Source: Ophiostoma sp. CBS 140.51 (Eukaryota; Ascomycota; Sordariomycetes; Ophiostomatales; Ophiostomataceae). From it: a stretch of 39,868 nt of DNA. The DNA lies in assembly GCA_029298735.1 (NCBI GenBank), contig JANSLP010000299.1, forward strand, positions 1 through 39,868, given 5' to 3'. The position numbers and the translations under genes are program-made. Shown piece by piece: positions 23,521-32,219 of this stretch (the stretch's first letter is position 1; each line of letters begins with the position of its first letter). The notes under the pieces were generated by a model, which was given only the letters and a program-made list of their open reading frames with translations, was not told the DNA's origin and made no database searches.

Positions 23521-23659
23521 CTTCATAGCACTTATTTTGGCAGGGCGTAACCTTCCTCGATCTCCTCGCGTCTGCATAAGGTCAGCTATCGGTAATTGTG
23601 TTTGAAAGGTGGGCACTAGATACCGGGCAGGTATTGGGCAGCCAGGAAGGGGGCCAAAC

Positions 23660-25282
23660 TTACAAGAAAACTTCGAATTCAGAAACATAAGCCAACCAAT
23701 GTTTAATCAGCTCGTCCAAGATTGCCGGTTCCTGTTTAGCCAAGTCGTGAATCCCACCCTTGTCCGTTGCAACGTTGTACAGCTGCCATCGTCCCGGGCC
23801 CTTGGGCTTGGGGATAAAGACAGCCTTGTAGTCGCCTCGCCGGATTGCTTGGTGGTAAAACAGCTCCCAACCAACAACGTAGTCTTTCTCATGAACCCGA
23901 GGACTGGCACCGCTCAGATGCGGAATCCACGATGTGCCCTGACCAACACCACTTCGCGGCCGCGGAATGTCGGTCCAGGGTGAGAAACGCCTGCGAGATC
24001 GAGAATTGTTGGCAGGATGTCCATGACGGTGGCAAAGGCGTCGGTCACCTCACCACCTGCCGTCCGTGCGGCTGCAAGTGGTCGGTAGTGCACAATCGCC
24101 GGGCACCGGATACCACCTTCGGTCACGTAACCCTTGTGCATACGGCTAGGAGCTGTCGAGGTCTGTGCCCAGCGCGGGCCGTACCAGATAAAGCTATCCC
24201 GGTTGCCCAGGTTGTCCAGCTCGTTATTTTAGTGTGTGTTGATGGACCGCTTGATCACCTCGCCGGTCATTGGAATTGCCTCGATAACCGCACGCTCAGC
24301 GCCGTTGTCGGACATGAAAAGAACAAAGGTGTTATCCCATTCACCCAGACTCTTGATACGCTCAATCACGCGGCCTATGTTCTCATCCATACGGTCGACA
24401 ATTCCTGCAAAGACCTCCATTGTGCGCGATGACCATTTCTGCCCCACGTCTGTCATATCATCCCACTCTATTGTGTCAGTCACGACGGGATGAGCCTCGG
24501 CGTCGGCCGGCAGCAGGCCGAGCTCGATCTGCCGCTGCTGTCGACGCTCCCGTAGGGCATCGGGCCCATCGTTGTAGATGCCACGATACTTGCGGATGCT
24601 GGCCTGTGGTGCCTGCAGCGGCCAGTGAGGAGCCGTGAAGGGAAGGTATGCAAAAAAAGGCTTTTTATGGTCGCGGGATCGGCCGCCCGCTCGTCGAGAA
24701 ACTCCACCATGCGTGACACAAAGGAGTCTGATGTGTAGTCCTGCGGCAATGTTTTCACGTCAACCTGTTTGTCATCTTCGTAGTACAGCGGCGCCCAGTG
24801 CGCAAACACGGGCGTCCCGTCGGGGTGCGTCGGCTGGTACAGGTAGTGTGCCGAACCGCCGGACAACAAAGCGAACGAGCGGTCGAAGCCACGTGCATGC
24901 GGTGCCCGCTCCCGCGTCAAGCCCAGATGCCACTTGCCACTCATGCATGTGTAGTAGCCATTGCCCCTGGGAGTGCAGCCACGCGGAAGTTAAGATAGCC
25001 CTCGTAGCCTGGCCGCTTCGACCAGGGCATGGGTGGGTTAAGATCGCGGCTCCGAAATTCCATCTGGCCAAGTCCCGCTATGTAGTTGTCTGTGCCAGAC
25101 AGCAGCATGGAGCGTGTGGGAGAGCACATCGACGCCGTGTGGAAATTGGTGAGGCGAACACCGGCTTGTGAGGCGGCAAGGGCATCGAGATTCGGCGTAT
25201 GAATCTCGCCGCCAAATGCACCGACGTCGGAGAACCCGAGATCGTCGGCAACGATGAGGAAGAAATTGGGACGTTTGGCCAT
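23660..25282 (-). pseudogene. Second arylsulfatase pseudogene (AtsA-like)
   Basis: On the minus strand from ATG 25282, MAKRPNFFLIVADDLGFSDV carries the metal-binding DD of a cytosolic-type sulfatase with no signal peptide. The active-site motif follows as ASMCSPTRSMLLSG (C-S-P-T-R). A small deletion near 24962-24972 shifts the frame before YYTCMSGKWHLGL. A one-base shift near 24668-24685 precedes KKPFFAYLPFTAPHWPLQ. The metal site FMSDNGAE is present. An in-frame TAA at 24229-24231 follows SINTH. Then GGIRCPAIVHYRPL is intact, a fourth lesion near 23937-23941 shifts the frame, and the last part (GTSWIPHLSG, KAVFIPKPKGPGRWQLYN) runs to TAA 23660-23662. The family resembles bacterial arylsulfatases and differs from the secreted type at 6204-7708. 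At least four independent lesions make it non-functional. Confidence 0.88.
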
Positions 25283-26309
25283 GGTTGCTTGTGTGCTGTT
25301 TTCTAATATTTTAATGTCGTGGGGGACTTTGTGGCCGTATTCGTTGCAACAACCTCATTTCCAGTGGCCGTCGAATCTTCCCAGGTTTGACAGTCTTATG
25401 CATTTTATCTCTTGAGCGGCCGGAGCGGTGGTCGGCTCTTGTCTTCCGTCGAGGCCACCCGACATGCAGGAAAGAAAGGATTGGGATGGGAGTATGGCGA
25501 CACAAGATGATGCAAGATATTATGGGGTAAGGGTATCATTGCGGGTGGACGGGCTGCCACGCCCATTCTCTCGTTCTGGTGCCATGCGGTAGCGGATTTA
25601 GGGCCCCCATCACGACATCTGCACGCATGGCAAATGCAGGGGCTCGCGGCGCACACCTCCATGGGCTGCAATAGGCGGGAAAATGTCCTATGCGGTGCGG
25701 TGCTTTATTCGTTGAGATCCATTCAATTGGTATGATGGGAGGCTTTTATTTCAGTCGAAAGCAGGAACTGGTTCTGTGCATGCATCGGTCATCAGTTGTC
25801 TGACAGGTTAATCCAATTCAAAACACCTGCATTTATTCTCAAGTTGTTAGTTGGCGGGCCTGTCGTTCTTATGCCAGATATCTTGGACGGGATCGTGATC
25901 TAGAGTGTTCGGTGTCGTCGTAATCTAGACAAATGTTGTAGGTGTAATATGATGGCCAAAAAGGGCAACAGCATCTTCATCCACATTACTCACAGCGCTC
26001 CTGCCGTATCCGTCACGTTGCCTCATCATCCCTTTTGCTACCACATCCTTTGCACCTTCCTTCCCCGGTAGAAGTAGTCACGGATAGCTATGTACTGACT
26101 TTCGGGTCAAGTTGTTGCCATGATGCTGTTTTCATCAATCCCCTCTCCTTCTTTCTCTTGTCTAACCAGCAAACATAGACTACCGACGCCGTTTCAAATC
26201 GATCATTCTACTGCCGTCGCATCACGAGCAATATTGCTTACCGGACTCGCACAGATTTACTCTATATCAATATTCGATTTCAGCATTCAAACCCGCTCCA
26301 GTCGGCGCC
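25283..26309. other. Intergenic region, sulfatase relic to MYND gene
   Basis: One kilobase between two divergent starts. No recognisable gene was seen. The last 200 bp before 26310 are C/T-rich, like other leaders in this window. Confidence 0.5.
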
Positions 26310-27198
26310 ATGGATCATCTTTCCAAAGGTGCAGACCATATTGTCGAGTGCTGCCAGGAATCAGCAACATCGCCAACGCCGCCTTTGTCCTGCAGCACTG
26401 GGAGTGGCAGCATGACATCCCTGGGCAGAGAGGTCGCGCTTTTACGCACACCGGCTTACTTGGCCCCACGAGCTGTGCACTGGCCGGGCATAGAAATCCA
26501 TGGCCAGAAAGACGTGCCATTCTTCAGCCGCGATGTACTATGGGCCGAGGTCGAGGAGGCTATCTACACACCGATGATGAACATCTGTGTTCGAGACACT
26601 ACTGGCCGGCGTCTATCACTCACATTCGACGCGGGCCGTTACCACTCCTGCGAAGCCATGCTCGAGGGGCCATTGCCAAAGGTTGGCGAGACTGTCTGCG
26701 TCCTATACACCACGAAATTTCCTGCTCGTTTCGAGAATTCTATATTCAGAATCATACCCATGTCGCTCCACAATGTGATGGCTCTCGGCCAAAAGGCGCG
26801 GCTTTATGCTCTTCAGGAAGCCGACTCCCGAGTGTGCTACGGATGTGGCCGTACGAGCAGATCACTCGAATGTTGCCCATGTTATGGACTATTCTGGCAC
26901 TGCAGCAAGGTAAGAGATTTATCTATGAGCCGTCTACAGGTTTGAGCTAGGTCCACAGTTCTAACATTGTGAACTATAGGCATGCCGGGCACATGGCTGT
27001 CTATACGGCAAGCAAGAGGATGAGTGCCAGCTCCTCCAAGACAAAGAACTCGCCCGTTTGTTACTCTTGGCGTGCGGGATAGAGCCGGATGAACCACCGG
27101 TGTCTGACGCATCTGAGGATGATCGGACGTGTGCGTACAAGCTCTCGCCCCGTCTATTTCCCAGGGATAGTCGTGGCGCGGGAAGAAGAAAAGCATGA
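26310..27198 (+). CDS. MYND-like zinc-finger protein
   Basis: Two exons, 26310-26909 and 26980-27198, flank a 70-bp GT-AG intron and give 272 residues. An N-terminal module (about 55-165) of mixed strands, including DVLWAEVEEAIYTPMMNICV and RLSLTFDAGRYHSCEAMLEG, has no name I can give it. The C-terminal part has a cysteine pattern like a MYND finger: C176, C179, C188, C191, C198, C202 and C216 (VCYGCG, ECCPC, WHCSK then ACRAHG). The splice falls between SK and AC inside the finger. Residue 212, where a MYND finger normally has His before the last Cys, is Gln, so the second zinc site may be altered. MYND fingers bind Pro-rich peptides in partner proteins; a specific role is not visible. The tail is basic. 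Start ATG 26310 has a good context (GCGCCATGG). Confidence 0.8.
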
Positions 27199-27945
27199 GG
27201 TATTGACTGATATTAGCTTTAGCGAGGCTTTAACCAATGTTCTTGTGCTCTTGTGCTTTGAGTGTCATTTTCTCTGTCTTTGTCTTCCTTTACTGGGCAG
27301 TTGGGTGTTGACTTAATTCATATTTTTAGTCCTTCTTGTTCGGATGCTGAGCCGATGCTTCATGGAGCAGTTTGTTTGTTTGTATGTGGTCTTTTAAATA
27401 ATTATGAAGGAATAAATCAAGGAATAACTGACTAACAAGGCGTCCATGATTTTTTTTTTAAACCAACAAGAAGGGCGACAAATATAGAAATAGGATACAA
27501 AAACACAACAAGCAAGGGGAAAACAAAGGAAGACGAAAAAAACCAAAGCAGCGCATCGTCTTCACATAACTACTCTCCTTATCTATTATCATAGCTGAGA
27601 AGTATTCCAAGGACCGAAAACCAATGAAACTGACAGTGCCAATAGACAATTCTGGCGGGCTTTAGTTTAGACCCTTTCTTTGTACCTGCAGCTCATAACG
27701 CCAAACGTGAGTTGGCGGGCTGGGATACGCTAACAGCACAGGTGGAGCATTGACCACCTCTCGCCTCACGCAAACCACCTTTCTCGAAATTTAGCTTAAC
27801 AAAATCAAACACAATCTCAACAATCAATCAACAACAACGCCATCTCTCACCCTCAAATCAGCACAGTAGTCCACAACAACGGTTGCCCCACACAAGAACC
27901 GATAGACACTACATTACGATTAACCACGAGAAACAACTGCACACG
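27199..27945. other. Intergenic region before the coiled-coil gene
   Basis: 750 bp with no gene. An A-rich segment at 27450-27560 is followed by two CCAAT motifs near 27622 and 27638. A C/A-rich leader precedes the ATG at 27946. Confidence 0.5.
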
Positions 27946-28839
27946 ATGAACGGCCTCGGCGCAGGCAACGGACAAGGTCCGGGCGCTGGCGCGATGGCTG
28001 GCGCAGGGGGTGCCGCGTCCGCATTCCCGGCGCCCGCAGGATATACGGCCGAGTTGAGCTACATACACGCCATGGTCGAAGAGTTGAGCCGCCAGCTGTC
28101 GGAAAATAAGCGTGTCCTGGACGATGTTGTGACTGGCGTGGGACGCGTTCGCAGCCGTGCGCGAACACAGCAGCTCGGAAACGAAGAGCTGATTGAAGGA
28201 GCGAGCGAGGAGCTTCAGGGTATGCCTCCCGTGTGTAGTCACTGGACAGATGGTCATATGTGGCAAGGGCCTGCTCACAGCGCTAACGTTTTCTTTCTTG
28301 CGTGCCAGGCCAAGAATCCAACATGGATGCGACCATCTCCGTCCTAAGCGAGGCCCTCGATGTTGCCAAATACGCCAGAGACGCCAATGCCGCCCTCCTC
28401 GGCCAGTACGCGAATGTCCTTGGCGGGATGCTGAAGCAATTCCACGAGTACAAGCAAAAACACGTCGCCGATGTTGCCGCCTGGCACCGTAGCTACCGGC
28501 ACCAACTGGCCGAGGCGCGCGCCGAAAATAGCCGCCTGCGTGACCAAATTTGGCAAATGCAGGAGCGCGCGGGACGGGCCAACGCGAGCCTACGTGCGTT
28601 CCGGACCTCCTACGATGAAGACCCCGCGCGGTGGGATCGGCGTGTCGCAGACAAGGCCCTCCGACAGGAACTGCGCTTTTGGAAGCGGATGGCGATGCCC
28701 ACAGTGGCCGACGACGATATTGCATACTGGAGCGACGATGACGACCTGATTGACTCTGCGGAAAAAGTGAGGCTGCGCGAACTGGAGCAGAAGGCGATTG
28801 AAGAACAACAACGGATGCTGCAACACCAACAGCAACAGC

Positions 28840-28870
<31 letters not shown>

Positions 28871-29417
28871 CCTCCAGTACCAGCAGCAACAATATGAGCA
28901 ACAGATGGGATTTGCGGCTGCAACAGCGATATCCTCACCCTTGTCTTCGTCGTCACTCACCTCGGGCTCTGGCGATATCGGTGAAGGCCTTGACGACTTG
29001 GAGATTGGCAACGATCGGCGTAGAAACGAACCCAACAGCGAGCTCGGGGGCGGTAGGGACGACGAGAGTGTGAACCTGGATGATCTAGCCCTTGCCCAAG
29101 CGGCTGCAACTGAGGTTCGAAGTGGCGATGTCAGGAGGGTTGGCGAGGATGGCGAAGAAGATGACGATGACGACGATGACGACGACAGCGACCTCGATCT
29201 AGACGATGATCTCGACCTAGAAGCTGATCTGCCATCACACCTACCCGCGGTTCCGCAAGCGCCTTCATCAGCCCCGCCGCCGGCGGGTATCAGCCGCATG
29301 GGCGGGGCGCCTTCTACAGAACAAGATGATCTCCTGTCGACAGCACACGGCCAAGGAACGGGCGAGCCCTCGGACGGGCCCTCACAGTCCGGCGATGCAC
29401 CCGTAGGTGGGTCATAG
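27946..29417 (+). CDS. Conserved fungal coiled-coil protein, function unknown
   Basis: Two exons, 27946-28219 and 28309-29417, flank an 89-bp GT-AG intron and give 460 residues. After a Gly/Ala-rich start, a helical segment (about 27-90) includes YTAELSYIHAMVEELSRQL and RVRSRAR. Exon 2 begins GQESNMDATISVLSEALDVA and continues with long helices (YKQKHVADVAAWHRSYRHQL, then AEARAENSRLRDQIWQMQER) and a marker block RQELRFWKRMAMPTVADDD, YWSDDDDLID. Then come a Glu/Gln helix, a poly-Gln run encoded by CAG/CAA repeats (about 28812-28910), and a disordered tail with an Asp run. The arrangement resembles a family of uncharacterised ascomycete proteins; I know of no assigned function. Cytoskeletal or nuclear scaffolding would be a guess. 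The ATG is chosen as the first Met of the open frame after the leader. Confidence 0.82.
28827..28910 (+). repeat. CAG/CAA repeat encoding poly-Gln
   Basis: A run of CAG and CAA codons inside the coiled-coil gene includes about nine consecutive CAG units near 28843-28869. It encodes two Gln blocks separated by HLQY. Such runs vary in length between strains. Confidence 0.8.
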
Positions 29418-29763
29418 GCAGGTCTTCTCGTGCTAATCTGTCCCATGCCTCGCATAATAAGATTTGGTCTTTCCCCTGGTTTGCTTTTCATGCTTCTACA
29501 CTCAAGCAGTGTACCCAGCGCTTCAGTTATAGCGGTCTAGTATTGTCTTATATCATAGCCTCCAACATCTAAGAAAACGGTTTAAGATTGAGTTAAATAT
29601 GATATTAAGTGCGTCGTACTGTTCAACCGCAACCTTTATTCTCGCTGCCCACTAATGCAAAACTCCCATGATGTCGAAAAACGCTCCGCAAATTACCAGG
29701 ACTGTTGGGCCACCGTATGCCCATAACGCCCAACAGCAGCTTCATACACCCCCCATTCAATAA
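29418..29763. other. Convergent 3' intergenic region
   Basis: 346 bp lie between the coiled-coil gene (plus) and UBR7/Mlo2 (minus), both ending here. Only AT-rich terminator-like sequence is seen. Confidence 0.55.
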
Positions 29764-31592
29764 TCAATACCCATTCTGCTCCCTCCGGTTGTCGTCAGAT
29801 CTGGCTGCCTCGCCGGCTTCCCGAATGGCCTGCTCATCGCCTCGCAGCTTTGCAAAGTACGACTTGATATCCTCCGCTGAGATTGCCTGTCCGCTCTCAG
29901 CAAACTGCTGGAAGAAAGGCTTCAACTTATCCTTGAGATGGTTGTATGCCATCACACCCTCGATGGCACGCACACGATCCACATTACGCAGTGCACTCTC
30001 GCCACGTTCGTAGAGACTACCGCTGCCATGCGAGCCGCTCCCAGCGCCACCACCCTCGGCATTGCTTTCGCCGTCTTCGGAGACTGGCGGCTCATATGTC
30101 TCCTCCTGTTCCAGCAACTGGGGATGTGCTTTCAACAGGGGGAAGCAGTCGGCACAGTGGCAGAGATGGTCGCGGAAATCCTCCGTGAAAAACAGAGAGA
30201 ATTGTCCGGCAGGTGGAGACGGAAGGGCTGCCCTCTTGCAGGCCGGCGCCGTGGGAGGCGCGGTAGTCGACTCCGGAATTGGGCCGGACTCCGCCCTGGT
30301 TGCCACATCATCACCCACGACCACCTGCTCGTCGGATCGAGCTCTCTTAGCGTTAGTCTCGGTATGGTCCTCGGCTTTACGCTTGAGCGAACCCTCTTTG
30401 GGCTCTTGAGTCTGCGTTGGCGGCATGCTAGCCTCGGCCCGGTACAGCACGGCAGGCAAGAAGCCAGACGCCCCAGCATATTGCCTTATCCAAGGGAATG
30501 CGTCGACGCATCTGTAGCAGATGAAGCCTTCAAAATCATCTTCCTTTGGAAACCCAGGTGGCATTGGCGGCTCGTCCTCGTCCTCATCTTCTTGGCCATC
30601 ACCGGCTCCGCCCTCGGCGCCCCCGGCGGCCTCGGCAAGGTGTACTGTCTTCGTCGCAGCTTCGTCGTCCTCTGCGGTCTCCGAGATGGTCGGCAAAGAG
30701 TCCGGTGCCCCGCTTGCAGTTGTTTCTTCCTTCTTCTGGGTGTGTTCAGTGGCCGTGGCCTTGGCCGTGTGTTCTTCGACATCTTTTTCGAACCACTTTG
30801 GCCCTAGGCCAACCACGCAGCCAGGGTGCCACCAGTCCTCGCCACAGCCTCCCGTCTCACGTGTGCCTAGTCCCAGGCACTGGAACATAGTGCCCTTTTG
30901 TTGATATGGGTCGTAATCCAGCGCACACCCACAAAATCGGTTGTGGAAGTTCTGGTTGTATTTGTTTCCGGCGTCGGGCGCCTCGGAGTGGACGGAGCCC
31001 TTCGTGTTGGTTTTCGGATCAACTCGAAGGCAGCATGGGCTTTTAGCGGGGAACCGCGTCGTACCACAGTCGCATGTAAAGTTCCGCTTGTTGAACAGCT
31101 CAACCAGGGTATGCTCGCCGTGGCACTGCACAGAACAGGCATAGCAGATGCCGGCAGTGTCGTTGTAGGTTTGTTTGGAGTCTTCGGTCGAGGGGGCCGG
31201 GTTGCACGTCATGCAGGCAAAAACAGCCTGGCGGAGACGCCCAAGGGGCTTTGTGCAACTTTCAATGCTCTAAGACGTCAGCAGGAGTGACAAGTATAGG
31301 ATGGCAAGAGGCCCATAACATACGTAGGGTAAAGCCTCGCGGGCATCGGCCTCGAGTTGCATCTGCGAGCGGATGAAGCTGATGGATAGATATGCATTAG
31401 CAGATTGACGATGGTACAATCGATTGCCGAGGAAATAGACAAATCATACTCCAGCGCTGTATGCGAGTCATCCGAAGCTTGCGAGCCCTGCGACGAGCTC
31501 TGGCGACGCGCTGGCGGCATGCGCTGTTGTTGTTCCTGCCGCGATGCATCGTTGTCGGCAGACGGCGAATCATGTGGCGATCGTGAATCCAT
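29764..31592 (-). CDS. mlo2: UBR-box E3 ubiquitin ligase, UBR7/Mlo2 type
   Basis: Three exons on the minus strand (31592-31450, 31378-31324, 31269-29764) with introns of 71 and 54 bp give 567 residues. The UBR box (about 70-140) binds basic N-degrons or acts within the UBR7 family. Its Cys/His ligands are visible in ESCTKPLG, FACMTCNP, GICYACSVQCHGEHTLVELF and FTCDCGTTRF. A PHD-like zinc module begins at about residue 178 (FCGCALDYDPYQQKG, CLGLGTRETGGCGEDWWHPGC) and its last cysteines (FICYRCVDAFPW, about 315) are separated by an acidic low-complexity insert of some 90 residues. The C-terminus is helical. The first two exons are essential: a single-exon reading from Met at 31212 would begin inside the UBR box. 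The human relative UBR7 ubiquitinates histone H2B; the same role here is inference. The gene shares its promoter with MCM4. Confidence 0.92.
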
Positions 31593-32219
31593 CTTCGAAT
31601 TGATATGCGTAGATGGGGGCGTCGTAGAGGATAGCGAGTAATTTATTCCGTATCTCAACAAGTAAAATGCGATGATAGAAGTGGTGAGGAAGAGGATGTC
31701 GGATGCAGGATGTTCTTTGAGGAGTCGTTGCGAAGTTCGAGTGTCGAAGACTCGCCCGCGTCTCGCGTCGCAGTTCACGTACCTCTGCTGATGTAAGTAG
31801 CACGGTTGTGCCTTCCATAACAAGATTGGCTGGCCTGAGACATTTTAGTGGACCTTATGCAACCACTTTAAGATCCGTTACGCGCAATCCAAGCACGGTT
31901 TAGTGTCAATTAAAGTAACGCGTCTCAACGCGAAAATTGAAGGCCCAAAGACGCGACACAGGGCGCTACCCCCGTGCGTCGAAATCCCCCACTCATTTAA
32001 CTTGGCTTCTGCTGTGTCGACAAACTCTGTGTATCTCCTCCTTCACGTCCAAACTAAATTCTTCCCATCTCCCACTTTCTTTCTCTCCAATTATCCCCAA
32101 ACACCTCAAACGCTGTCACAACCCGCAACAAGACAGACAGACACCTCCTTTTTACAATACCAGAATCAACAGCCGACAATTTCACAACATCACCACATTC
32201 CTGAAATAACGCTTCCACC
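31593..32219. promoter_or_regulatory. Bidirectional promoter, UBR7/Mlo2 and MCM4
   Basis: These 627 bp separate two divergent starts. A cluster of ACGCG elements lies at 31880-31956. From 32020 to 32190 the plus strand is C/T/A-rich with few G, the MCM4 leader, and it ends in a strong start context (CCACCATGAG). Confidence 0.7.
31880..31956. promoter_or_regulatory. ACGCG cluster (MCB/MBF-type sites)
   Basis: Four ACGCG cores fall in 77 bp: ACGCGC at 31880, the full MluI box ACGCGT at 31918-31923, ACGCGAAAA at 31928-31936 and ACGCGAC at 31951-31957. ACGCGT is the binding box of the Mbp1/Res-type MBF complex that drives G1/S genes in yeasts, and MCM genes are classical targets. Binding in this fungus is inference. 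Confidence 0.6.

Noticed and set aside
26120..26950. 276-codon plus-strand frame overlapping the MYND gene
   Set aside because: A different frame from the zinc-finger protein, without conserved pattern; the Cys spacing and the splice site support 26310-27198.
27853..28956. 367-codon frame antisense to the coiled-coil gene
   Set aside because: Ala/Arg-rich shadow; the plus strand has a consistent spliced structure.
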